NCBI GenBank assembly: GCA_003154135.1
Contig: PMCN01000163.1
Location: 179 to 14,691, forward strand
DNA length: 14,513 bases
DNA from: Acidimicrobiaceae bacterium
GTDB lineage: Bacteria; Actinomycetota; Acidimicrobiia; Acidimicrobiales; Ilumatobacteraceae
Direction of reading: 5' to 3'
Part shown: positions 6,565 through 13,050 of the stretch, piece after piece
Position numbering within the stretch: the first letter of the stretch is position 1
Layout of the letters: every line of letters starts with the position of its first letter
Position numbers and translations under genes: made by a program
The notes under the pieces: generated by a model
Told to the model about the DNA's origin: nothing
Database searches by the model: none
Seen by the model: the letters and a program-made list of their open reading frames with translations, nothing else

Positions 6565-7514
6565 CCTCCGCGACGCGCATCCTCATCGACACCGACCCCG
6601 GCATCGACGACGCCATGGCGATCTTCTACGCGCTGGCGTCACCCGAGCTCGAGGTGGTGGCTCTCACCACGGTGTTCGGCAACTGCCACACCGATGTGGC
6701 CACGGTCAACGCGCTGCGCCTGCTCGACATCGCCGAACGGCCCGACATCCCGGTGGTCGAGGGTGCCGTGGCCCCACTCGTCATGCCGTACCGCGGACCC
6801 GTCGCGTTCGTGCACGGCACCGACGGTCAGGGCGACGTGTTCCTTCCGCCGTCGAGCCGGGCGCCGCTGCCCACCACTGCAGCGCAGTTCATCGTCGACA
6901 CCGTCCTGGCAGATCCCGACGAGATCACCATCGTGCTCCTCGGGCCGTTCACCAACATGGCGCTGGCGATGATGCTGTGCCCGGGCCTCACCCAGCACGT
7001 GAAGCAGATCGTCGTGATGGGCGGTGCTGCATTCACCAGTGGCAACGCATCGCCCGCCTCCGAGGCGAACGTGCTCAACGATCCAGAGGCCGCCGACATC
7101 GTGTTCGGCGCCGACTGCCCCATCGTGATGGCCGGGCTCGACGTCACCCACCGCATCACGATGACCGACGACGATCTCGCCCGCTTCGCCGCCATCGACA
7201 ACCCGCGCGCGCAGCACCTCGCCGCCATCATGCCTCACTACGTGCGCTTCTACCTCGAGCGCAACGGCGTGCACGGCATCTACGTGCACGACTCCACCAC
7301 GATCAGCTACCTCCTCGCCCCGGAGCTGTTCTCGTGGCGCGAGCTGCCGGTGCGCGTCGACACCGGCCACAGCGTCTGCCGCGGCCGCACGTTGCCGGCC
7401 CTGCGCGACAGCGACGAGGAAGGTCCGTGGCACGGCCGCCGCGCCGTGCGCATCCTCACCGATGTCGACGCCCGCGCGGTCATCGAGCTCGAGCTCGACC
7501 ACCTCTCGTGTTGA
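6561..7514 (+). CDS. Nucleoside hydrolase (inosine/uridine-preferring family)
   Basis: This 317-residue protein is the usual size for the family, which cleaves the N-glycosidic bond of ribonucleosides to a base and ribose. The Ca2+/ribose-binding signature DTDPGIDDAMA is at residues 10-20 (metal ligands by homology D12, D16, D17). NVLNDPEAADIVF at 170-182 carries the NxxNDPEA motif, and the late metal ligand and catalytic pair is H243-D244 (YVHDSTT). There is no signal peptide, so it is cytoplasmic. The start is GTG at 6561, inside the stop of the MFS gene, with only a distant AGGA upstream; expression probably depends on coupling. The base preference cannot be predicted. The gene converges on the acyl-CoA dehydrogenase gene with 6 bp between the stops and no evident terminator. 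Confidence 0.92.
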   Translation: MTSATRILIDTDPGIDDAMAIFYALASPELEVVALTTVFGNCHTDVATVNALRLLDIAERPDIPVVEGAVAPLVMPYRGPVAFVHGTDGQGDVFLPPSSRAPLPTTAAQFIVDTVLADPDEITIVLLGPFTNMALAMMLCPGLTQHVKQIVVMGGAAFTSGNASPASEANVLNDPEAADIVFGADCPIVMAGLDVTHRITMTDDDLARFAAIDNPRAQHLAAIMPHYVRFYLERNGVHGIYVHDSTTISYLLAPELFSWRELPVRVDTGHSVCRGRTLPALRDSDEEGPWHGRRAVRILTDVDARAVIELELDHLSC

Positions 7515-7520
7515 CCCGGC

Positions 7521-8819
7521 TCACACGTTGCGGCGCGTCTGGTTGAACGGGAGCCCGGCATCGACCGCGGGTTCGCGCGGCAGGCCGAGCATCTTCTCGC
7601 CCAGGATGTTCTTCTGGATCTCGTCGGTGCCGCCCGCGATCGACTGACCCGGAACCGACATGAGCACCTCGGCGACGATGCCGTCGAGTGGAGCGTCGGC
7701 CCCCATCAGCGCGCCGTGCGCGCCGGCGATGAGCGCGTGCACCCGTGCGCACTCTCTCGCCAGGTTGCTCGCCGCCAGCTTGCCCACCGAGCCCTCCGCG
7801 CCAGGGGCACGGCCCAACGCCCTGGCCGCCTGGGCGCGCGCCGCAGTCCACTGCGCGATCGACTGCATCGACAGCGCGCGGGCGATCCCCTGACGCACGA
7901 CCGAGTCGCAGGCACGGCCGGCTGCGCGCGCCTGCGGCACCAACAGGTCGACCCGGCCGGCGCGCTGGGGGTACCACTTGTACGTCTCGAAGTGGTGCTC
8001 GACCTCCACGCGCGCCTCGTCGAGCGCCCTGCCGGGAGCTTCGACGAACTTGGGCCGCATGCGCGAACTGAACCGCCGCTCGAAGGCGAGCGTGGTGAGC
8101 GCCACCGACCAGCCGTCGCCGACTCGGCCCACCACCCAGTCGCGCGGGATGCGAGCCTCGTCGAGGAACACCTCGTTGAACGACGAATGGTGGTTCATCT
8201 GACGCAGCGGTCGCACCGTCACACCGGGCTGCCGCATGGGGAGGACGAAGTAGGTGAGACCCTTGTGCTTCGGGGCGCTCCAATCGGTGCGCGCGACGAG
8301 GATGCCGAGATCTGCGTGGTGCGCGCTCGTGTTCCACACCTTCTGGCCGCTCACCACCCACTCGTCGCCGTCGAGCACGGCCGACGTCGACAGGCCGGCG
8401 AGGTCGCTCCCCGCGCCGGGCTCGCTGAACAGCTGACACCATGTGACCTCACCCTGCAGCGTGGGCAGCAGGAATCGTTCGCGCACATCGTCGGGTCCGT
8501 GCTCGAGGATGGTGGGCGCGGCCAGGTTCATGCCGGCGCCGACAGGGTTGCCCGGCGTGCCGAGCCGGACCAGCTCGTCGGACACCACGTCGTCGGCCCA
8601 CGCCGGCCAGCCGCGGCCGTGCCAGCGGCGCGGCCACGACGGTGCGCTCCACCCCGCCTGCGCGAGGAGCGTGCGCCACTCGACGAGCGACAGATCGGCA
8701 CGCCAGTGCAGGTGCGCCCAGTCGGCGATCTCGGCGCAGATCGACGACGGCGTGAGCCCACCCGCCACCTGCGAACTGCCCGCCTCGACGTCGCTCGTCA
8801 TGAGCCGGAGCGTAGCCAT
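7521..8819 (-). CDS. Acyl-CoA dehydrogenase, full length
   Basis: This 432-residue FAD flavoprotein would catalyse alpha,beta-dehydrogenation of an acyl-CoA. It has the N-terminal helical domain (1-125), the middle beta domain with WCQLFSEPGAGSD (127-139), EWVVSGQKVWNTSAHHAD (153-170) and FNEVFLDEARIP (214-225), and the C-terminal helical domain ending IAGGTDEIQKNILGEKML (394-411). At the place where medium- and short-chain enzymes carry the catalytic Glu (YEGT) this protein has AGGT. The base may therefore lie elsewhere, or a partner subunit may supply it, as in heteromeric steroid-type dehydrogenases. ATG 8819 is preferred because GGGAGG lies 4 nt upstream; ATGs at 8801 and 8834 are alternatives. 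It follows the TetR gene on the same strand, separated by a long hairpin. The substrate is unknown. Confidence 0.92.
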   Translation of the reverse strand: MATLRLMTSDVEAGSSQVAGGLTPSSICAEIADWAHLHWRADLSLVEWRTLLAQAGWSAPSWPRRWHGRGWPAWADDVVSDELVRLGTPGNPVGAGMNLAAPTILEHGPDDVRERFLLPTLQGEVTWCQLFSEPGAGSDLAGLSTSAVLDGDEWVVSGQKVWNTSAHHADLGILVARTDWSAPKHKGLTYFVLPMRQPGVTVRPLRQMNHHSSFNEVFLDEARIPRDWVVGRVGDGWSVALTTLAFERRFSSRMRPKFVEAPGRALDEARVEVEHHFETYKWYPQRAGRVDLLVPQARAAGRACDSVVRQGIARALSMQSIAQWTAARAQAARALGRAPGAEGSVGKLAASNLARECARVHALIAGAHGALMGADAPLDGIVAEVLMSVPGQSIAGGTDEIQKNILGEKMLGLPREPAVDAGLPFNQTRRNV

Positions 8820-8854
8820 CCCGCCTCCCGCCATACCCGCCCCGCCGTTCCTGT

Positions 8855-8908
8855 CGCTCCTGTCAGCGGCTGACCACCATCCTTGGTGGTCAGCGCGTGA
8901 CAGGAGCG
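8855..8908. terminator. Long hairpin between tetR and the acyl-CoA dehydrogenase gene
   Basis: Arms of 24 nt (8855-8878 and 8885-8908) are complementary except for a 3-nt internal mismatch, with a 6-nt loop (ATCCTT). The inner stem is CTGACCACC/GGTGGTCAG and the outer stem CGCTCCTGTCA/TGACAGGAGCG. The minus-strand right arm contains the last codons and the TGA of the TetR gene (8890-8892). There is no T-run on either side, so it may be a GC-rich terminator, an attenuator limiting read-through into the acyl-CoA dehydrogenase gene, or an RNA-processing or protein-binding site. Confidence 0.7.
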
Positions 8909-9471
8909 GATGAAATTGGCGCGGCGCGACCGGGTCCGGATGCTCCGAGCGTTCGGGCAGCCCGGTCGGCGGCCTCGGGTCCGGCGAGCTGGCGCAGCAG
9001 CAGCAGACCGTCGAGGACGGCAATGGCGGCCTCGGCTTCGGCCCGCCGGCGCGCCTTCGTGCCGCGGATGAACGCGGCAGCCCACTCGATCCAGGCTTCG
9101 ACGAGTTGCGGGATGAGGCCGCGGTAGGGCTCGCGACCGATGGCGGCGAGGCCGCCGGCTTCGAAGAACAGCGCGAACACCGCGTCGGCATCGGCACGTG
9201 CGAGAACCGGCCAGGCTGCGCGAACGAGGTCGAGGTGGTCGGCCGCGGGCGTGGAGAACGTCGGTGCCAGCGTCTCCTGCAACTGGGCGCCCATCGCGTG
9301 CAGGACCTCGCCGATCAGGTCGTCCTTGGTGGGGAAGTAGTAGACGACGATCCGGTCGCTGATGCCGAGCCGCTTGGCGATGCGTCCGAAGGTGAGCTGG
9401 CTCAAGCCATCGTCGAACGCTGCCGCGAGCGCGCCATCGAGGATCTCCGCCTTGGAGTGCTTGTGGCCCAT
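8890..9471 (-). CDS. TetR-family transcriptional regulator
   Basis: This 193-residue protein is the usual TetR size. The N-terminal helix-turn-helix is plain: KAEILDGALAAAFDDG, then LTFGRIAKRLGISDRIVVYY, then FPTKDDLIGEV (about residues 7-60). The C-terminal ligand domain is Ala/Leu-rich and gives no ligand clue. The ATG at 9471 begins MGHKHSKAEIL and follows a TACGAT -10-like box by 8 nt with no Shine-Dalgarno sequence, so the mRNA may be leaderless. The gene is divergent from the alpha/beta hydrolase gene. The 90-bp gap holds a perfect 16-bp inverted repeat overlapping both promoters, so autoregulation and repression of the hydrolase are expected. The acyl-CoA dehydrogenase gene follows on the same strand beyond a hairpin and may belong to the regulon. 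Confidence 0.93.
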   Translation of the reverse strand: MGHKHSKAEILDGALAAAFDDGLSQLTFGRIAKRLGISDRIVVYYFPTKDDLIGEVLHAMGAQLQETLAPTFSTPAADHLDLVRAAWPVLARADADAVFALFFEAGGLAAIGREPYRGLIPQLVEAWIEWAAAFIRGTKARRRAEAEAAIAVLDGLLLLRQLAGPEAADRAARTLGASGPGRAAPISSAPVTR

Positions 9472-9476
9472 CGGGC

Positions 9477-9505
9477 TTGATCGTAGTGATCGCTGCGAGT
9501 AGCAT
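9477..9505 (+). promoter_or_regulatory. Promoter of the alpha/beta hydrolase gene
   Basis: TTGATC (9477-9482), a 17-bp spacer and TAGCAT (9500-9505) give a sigma70-like promoter with start near 9512. The left arm of the inverted repeat fills the spacer and the right arm covers the start, an arrangement suited to repression. Confidence 0.5.
9480..9485 (-). promoter_or_regulatory. Candidate -10 box of tetR
   Basis: On the minus strand TACGAT (9485-9480) lies 8 nt before the ATG at 9471, as in leaderless actinobacterial genes. It overlaps the outer end of the TetR operator. No clear -35 hexamer is seen. Confidence 0.4.
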
Positions 9506-9522
9506 TTCGCAGCGATCACTAC
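9483..9522. promoter_or_regulatory. TetR operator: perfect 16-bp inverted repeat
   Basis: GTAGTGATCGCTGCGA (9483-9498), an 8-nt spacer, then its exact reverse complement (9507-9522). It is in the gap between tetR and the divergent hydrolase gene and overlaps both predicted promoters. Perfect arms of this length in this position are strong evidence for the binding site of the adjacent TetR protein, possibly for two dimers. Confidence 0.85.
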
Positions 9523-9544
9523 AAATGCCGAGGAGGCACGACCG

Positions 9545-9565
9545 ATGACCGAGGACGTGGCATGA
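9545..9565 (+). CDS. Possible six-codon leader peptide (MTEDVA)
   Basis: ATG ACC GAG GAC GTG GCA TGA begins 8 nt after AGGAGG (9531-9536), one of the best Shine-Dalgarno matches in the window. Its TGA overlaps the ATG of the alpha/beta hydrolase gene (ATGA, 9562-9565). Ribosomes loading at AGGAGG could reinitiate on the hydrolase. The hydrolase also has its own weaker GAGGA (9551-9555), 6 nt before its ATG, so the mini-ORF might be fortuitous. No known leader-peptide family is recognised. Confidence 0.4.
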   Translation: MTEDVA

Positions 9566-10440
9566 GCATCACCGCACAGGGTGCGGCCGACCTGTTCCGA
9601 CAGGAGCCGGCGCGCTTCCTCGACGTCGGCGTCGGTGAAGTCGCGTACCGCACGATCGGCAGCGGTCCGGACGTGCTGTTCGTGCACGGCTGGCCGGTCA
9701 GCGGCGCCACGTTCCGCACATTGCTCCCCCACCTGGCCGACCACGTCACCTGCCACGTGATCGACCTGCCGGGGACCGGGTCGAGCCGCTTCGCCGCCGA
9801 CACCCCGCTGTCGATCGAGAACCACATCCACAGCGTCCGCAGCACGCTCGACCTGCTCGATCTCGACGATGTCGCCGTGGTCGGGCACGACAGCGGTGGG
9901 ATGATCGCCCGACACGCCGTGGCGGGCGATCATCGTCTGCGCGCCCTCGGTTTGATCGACACTGAGCAGTCGACCGGGCTCAGCCGGAAGTTCAAGTCGT
10001 TCATCGCCGGGCGGCGGATCCCGGGGTTCGGCGCGGCATTGGGTTGGGTCGCCGGACGACCGCGCATGCGCCGCAACCCGCTCGTGCTGGGCGACGCGTT
10101 CGCCGACCGGTCGTTGCTCGACGGCGAGTTCGACGAGTTCTTCCTCCAGCCGCTCCACCGCTCACGCGAACATCGCGATGCCGCCATCCGCCTCCTGCGC
10201 AGCTTCGACTACCGGTTCGTTCGCGAGCTCGCCGAGCTGCACCGACGGATCGACGTGCCCGTGCAACTCGTGTGGGGTGAGCACGACCGATTCTTCCCGG
10301 TCCGGTGGGCCGAGGAGATGGTCGCCGACTTCCGCGACGCACGCCTGGAGGTCATCGCCGGTGCCGGACTGTTCGCCCATGAGGAACGACCGGCCGAGGT
10401 GGCACGAGCCCTGCTCCCGGTGTTGACCGCAACACGCTGA
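9562..10440 (+). CDS. Alpha/beta hydrolase with Asp-type nucleophile elbow (epoxide hydrolase / haloalkane dehalogenase group)
   Basis: This 292-residue alpha/beta-fold protein has HGWP at 42-45 (oxyanion region). Its nucleophile elbow VVGHDSGG puts D110 in the G-x-Asp-x-G position, as in epoxide hydrolases and dehalogenases, rather than Ser. The usual acid is D242 in WGEHDRFFP. The expected catalytic His motif GHF.HEERP reads GLFAHEERP here, so Leu270 replaces the His; the nearest His is H273. The protein may therefore be catalytically altered, may stop at a covalent intermediate, or may use another His. The cap region at about 135-205 is rich in Arg and Phe. It is divergent from tetR and probably repressed by it. 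ATG 9562 has GAGGA 6 nt upstream and overlaps the mini-ORF stop. There is no signal peptide. The substrate is unknown. Confidence 0.88.
   Translation: MSITAQGAADLFRQEPARFLDVGVGEVAYRTIGSGPDVLFVHGWPVSGATFRTLLPHLADHVTCHVIDLPGTGSSRFAADTPLSIENHIHSVRSTLDLLDLDDVAVVGHDSGGMIARHAVAGDHRLRALGLIDTEQSTGLSRKFKSFIAGRRIPGFGAALGWVAGRPRMRRNPLVLGDAFADRSLLDGEFDEFFLQPLHRSREHRDAAIRLLRSFDYRFVRELAELHRRIDVPVQLVWGEHDRFFPVRWAEEMVADFRDARLEVIAGAGLFAHEERPAEVARALLPVLTATR
9900..9934. repeat. Intragenic inverted repeat in the alpha/beta hydrolase gene
   Basis: GATGATCGCCCG (9900-9911) and its exact reverse complement (9923-9934) flank an 11-nt centre that itself pairs as CAC-gcc-GTG. The result is a 35-nt near-perfect palindrome inside codons just after the nucleophile elbow. 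It could be an mRNA hairpin or a protein site; the coding sequence alone does not explain it. Confidence 0.6.
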
Positions 10441-10451
10441 CGTGGTCGACC

Positions 10452-12191
10452 TCAGTGCGACTCGCGGCTCACGGCCGAACCGCTGGCGCCCACGAGGAAG
10501 TCGAGGTCGGCGCCGGTGTTGGCCTGCAGCACGTGTGCGACGTAGAGCGACTCCCATCCGCGCTGCGGCGTGGCGAACGCTGCGGTCATGGCGTCACTGG
10601 GCGACCGCCGAGCCAACTCGTCGGGGGCCACCTCGACATCGATGCGGCGAGCGTCGACGTCGAGGTTCACCATGTCGCCCGAGCGGACGAGCCCGAACGG
10701 ACCGCCCGCCGCGGCCTCCGGGCTGACGTGGAGCACCACCGTGCCGTACGCGGTGCCGCTCATCCGCCCGTCGCAGATGCGCACCATGTCGCGCACACCG
10801 GCCGCGAGCAGCTTCTTCGGCAACGGCATGTTGGCGACCTCGGGCATGCCCGGGTAGCCCCTCGGGCCGCAGCCGCGAAGCACCAGCACCGAGTCGGCGC
10901 CGACGTCGAGATCGGGGTCGTCGATACGGGCGTTGAAGTCCTCGATGCTGTCGAACACCACGGCTCGGCCGCGGTGCACGAGCAGGTGGGGTGACGCGGC
11001 GGCAAGCTTGATGATCGCCCCGTCCGGCGCGATGTTCCCGCGCAGCACGGCGATCCCGCCATCGCGCAGAAGCGGATGCTCCCTGGGGCGGATGACCTCC
11101 GCGTCCCACACCGTCGCGTCTGCCAGATGCTCCACCAGGGGGCGGCCCGTCACGGTCAGCGCCGTCGGGTCCAGCAGGTCCTGCACCTCGCGCAGCACGG
11201 CGAGCAGACCGCCGGCGCGATGGAGGTCGTCCATCAGGAAGCGGCCTGCGGGCAGCAGGTCGACGAGCACCGGGACGCGGGCCCCGATGCGATCGAAGTC
11301 GTCGAGGTCGAGGTGGATGCCGAGGCGGCCGGCGATGGCGAGCAGGTGGACGACCGCGTTGGTGGAGCCGCCGATCGCGGCGAGTGCCACGATCGCGTTG
11401 TGGAAGGAGCCCTTGGTGAGGAACGTGCTCGGCCGCCGGTCGACCATGACCATCTCGACGGCGAGACGACCGGTGCAGTGGGCGGCCTCGAGCAGACGGC
11501 TGTCGGGCGCCGGGGTGCCGGCGACACCGGGGATCACCGTGCCCAAGGCCTCGGCAACCAGTGCCATCGTCGACGCCGTGCCCATCGTGTTGCAATGACC
11601 GCGACTGCGGATCATCGACGACTCGGAGCTCAGGAAGTCCCCCTCCAAGAGCGTGCCCGCTCGAACCTCTTCGGCGAGACGCCACACGTCGGTGCCACAG
11701 CCGAGCGGTTGGCCGCGGAACGTACCGGTCAGCATCGGGCCGCCGGGCACCACCACCGACGGCAGGTCGACTGAGGCCGCGGCCATCAACAGCGATGGGA
11801 TCGTCTTGTCGCAGCCACCGAGCAGCACCACGCCGTCGATCGGGTTGGCGCGGAGCATCTCCTCGGTGGCCATGGCAGCCAGGTTTCGCCAGAGCATCGC
11901 CGTCGGGCGCACCTGGGTCTCACCGAGGGAGACGACCGGGAGCTCGAGGGGGATGCCTCCGGCCTCGTACACGCCGTTGCGCACGGAGGCGGCCACCTCG
12001 GTGAGGTGCGAGTTGCACGGCGTGAGATCGGACGCCGTGTTGGCGATCGCGATCTGGGGTCGGCGGCCATCGAACGCATCGGCGGGGACCCCGCGGCGCA
12101 TCCAGGCCCGGTGGATGTAGGAGTTGCGGTCGTCGCCGCCATACCACTGGCGGCTGCGCAACGTCACTGCCGTCTCTGTTGCTTCGTCCAC
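10452..12191 (-). CDS. Sugar-acid dehydratase of the IlvD/Edd family (L-arabinonate dehydratase-like)
   Basis: This 579-residue enzyme would dehydrate an aldonate to a 2-keto-3-deoxy acid, or less likely a dihydroxy acid. Fe-S ligands are C59 (LTPCNSH), C127 (GGCDKT) and C200 (GHCNTMGTAST). With this start the numbers coincide with those I recall for the [2Fe-2S] L-arabinonate dehydratase of Rhizobium leguminosarum. The likely catalytic Ser is in DGRMSGTAYG (S478). The RSRQWYGGDDRNSYIHRAWM opening marks the sugar-acid branch, not IlvD proper. GTG 12191 is chosen because GGAGG (12197-12201) lies 5 nt upstream; a TTG at 12209 would fall inside the operator palindrome. The gene is divergent from an IclR regulator. 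The alpha/beta hydrolase gene ends 11 bp beyond its stop. It probably works with the alcohol dehydrogenase gene across the regulator in sugar catabolism; the exact sugar cannot be read. Confidence 0.9.
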   Translation of the reverse strand: MDEATETAVTLRSRQWYGGDDRNSYIHRAWMRRGVPADAFDGRRPQIAIANTASDLTPCNSHLTEVAASVRNGVYEAGGIPLELPVVSLGETQVRPTAMLWRNLAAMATEEMLRANPIDGVVLLGGCDKTIPSLLMAAASVDLPSVVVPGGPMLTGTFRGQPLGCGTDVWRLAEEVRAGTLLEGDFLSSESSMIRSRGHCNTMGTASTMALVAEALGTVIPGVAGTPAPDSRLLEAAHCTGRLAVEMVMVDRRPSTFLTKGSFHNAIVALAAIGGSTNAVVHLLAIAGRLGIHLDLDDFDRIGARVPVLVDLLPAGRFLMDDLHRAGGLLAVLREVQDLLDPTALTVTGRPLVEHLADATVWDAEVIRPREHPLLRDGGIAVLRGNIAPDGAIIKLAAASPHLLVHRGRAVVFDSIEDFNARIDDPDLDVGADSVLVLRGCGPRGYPGMPEVANMPLPKKLLAAGVRDMVRICDGRMSGTAYGTVVLHVSPEAAAGGPFGLVRSGDMVNLDVDARRIDVEVAPDELARRSPSDAMTAAFATPQRGWESLYVAHVLQANTGADLDFLVGASGSAVSRESH

Positions 12192-12196
12192 GGCGT

Positions 12197-12201
12197 CCTC
12201 C
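12197..12201 (-). promoter_or_regulatory. Shine-Dalgarno sequence setting the dehydratase start
   Basis: GGAGG on the minus strand lies 5 nt before GTG 12191. It supports the 579-residue form over the 585-residue form starting at TTG 12209. Confidence 0.6.
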
Positions 12202-12203
12202 AC

Positions 12204-12218
12204 TTCCAACTGTTGGAA
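12204..12218. promoter_or_regulatory. Candidate IclR operator (15-bp palindrome)
   Basis: TTCCAACTGTTGGAA has perfect 7-bp arms around one base. It lies in the divergent gap between the dehydratase gene and the iclR-type gene, immediately upstream of the dehydratase Shine-Dalgarno sequence. Size and symmetry fit IclR-family sites. Binding there would block dehydratase transcription; the effect on iclR, about 50 bp away, is unclear. No convincing -35/-10 pair was identified on either strand of this gap. Confidence 0.7.
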
Positions 12219-12267
12219 TCATGGTCCGGTAGTTGTAACGACAGCAGCACCGTAGCAAAATGCACGC

Positions 12268-13050
12268 ATGCACGTGACCGTCGCCGACGACGCAACCCCC
12301 CGGGTGGTCGGGGCCGACCGCGTCCTGGCGGTGTTCAAGGAGCTGGCCGCGCACCCGAACGGCGCCTCGCTCGATGAGCTGACCCGGATGATGGGCAGTC
12401 CCAAGCCCACCGTGCACCGAGCACTCGCCGCGCTGTGTCGCGCCGGCCTCGCCGACCGCCACGCCACCGGCAGGTACGTGCTCGGCGACGAGTTCCTGCG
12501 GATGGCGTTCGCCGCTCACGAGGCCCGTCCCGAACAGGTGCGGCTTCGCCCGGTGCTGGAAGGCCTGGCCGAGCGATTCGGCGAGACTGCGCACTATGCA
12601 GTCCTCCACGGGAGCGAGATCGTCTATCGAGCCAAGGTCGATCCACCGACGGGTGCCGTGCGCCTCACGTCCACCATCGGTGGACGCAACCCGGCGCACA
12701 CGACGGCCGCCGGGAAGCTGTTGCTCGCGCACCGCCACCGCACCCGCGCCGAGTTGGCCGAATGGGTGGGCGACCGCGACCTGCAGCGTCGCACCGCGAA
12801 CTCGCGCTGCACGGTCGACGCGCTTCACCGCGAACTCGCGCGCGTACGCACATGCGGCTACGCGACAGACGACCAGGAGAACGAGATCGGGGTCAACTGC
12901 CTCGCACTGCCCGTGTACCTCACGTCACCCGCGATGCCGTCAGGGGCGGTGAGCATCAGCGCGCTGACGTACCGCACGCCACTCAGCCGCCTGGTCGATG
13001 CAGTGGAAGAGATCCGCTCGCGCCTCGCTTCCCAGGGGCTCTCCGCGTGA
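12268..13050 (+). CDS. IclR-family transcriptional regulator
   Basis: This 260-residue protein is the typical IclR size. The N-terminal winged helix-turn-helix is at about residues 12-72: RVVGADRVLAVFKELAAHPN, SLDELTRMMGSPKPTVHRAL and a GRYVLG wing. The effector domain (about 85-255) has VRLTSTIGGRNPAHTTAAGK at 131-150 and a GVNCLALPVY segment. These regulators bind small carboxylates, aromatic acids or sugar-acid intermediates. It is divergent from the sugar-acid dehydratase and overlaps the downstream alcohol dehydrogenase gene by 4 bp (GTGA), so it is likely the local regulator of both, acting at the palindrome at 12204-12218. ATG 12268 has no Shine-Dalgarno sequence; an ATG at 12260 is out of frame. 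The ligand is not predictable, but a 2-keto-3-deoxy sugar acid would make sense from context. Confidence 0.93.
   Translation: MHVTVADDATPRVVGADRVLAVFKELAAHPNGASLDELTRMMGSPKPTVHRALAALCRAGLADRHATGRYVLGDEFLRMAFAAHEARPEQVRLRPVLEGLAERFGETAHYAVLHGSEIVYRAKVDPPTGAVRLTSTIGGRNPAHTTAAGKLLLAHRHRTRAELAEWVGDRDLQRRTANSRCTVDALHRELARVRTCGYATDDQENEIGVNCLALPVYLTSPAMPSGAVSISALTYRTPLSRLVDAVEEIRSRLASQGLSA

Noticed and set aside
7484..7498. GAGCTCGAGCTC palindrome near the end of the nucleoside hydrolase gene
   Set aside because: Explained by consecutive Glu-Leu codons in the coding sequence; there is no intergenic or regulatory context.
9472..10158. N-terminal extension of the TetR frame into the hydrolase region
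   Set aside because: It would run through the operator and antisense to the hydrolase gene. The TetR helix-turn-helix begins normally after ATG 9471.
10437..10455. GGTCGACC palindrome between the convergent hydrolase and dehydratase stops
   Set aside because: Only 8 bp, with no loop and no T-tract. It is too weak to call a terminator.
12192..12209. TTG start for the sugar-acid dehydratase
   Set aside because: It falls inside the 15-bp palindrome and has no Shine-Dalgarno sequence. GTG 12191 has GGAGG at 5 nt and puts the cluster cysteines at family positions.
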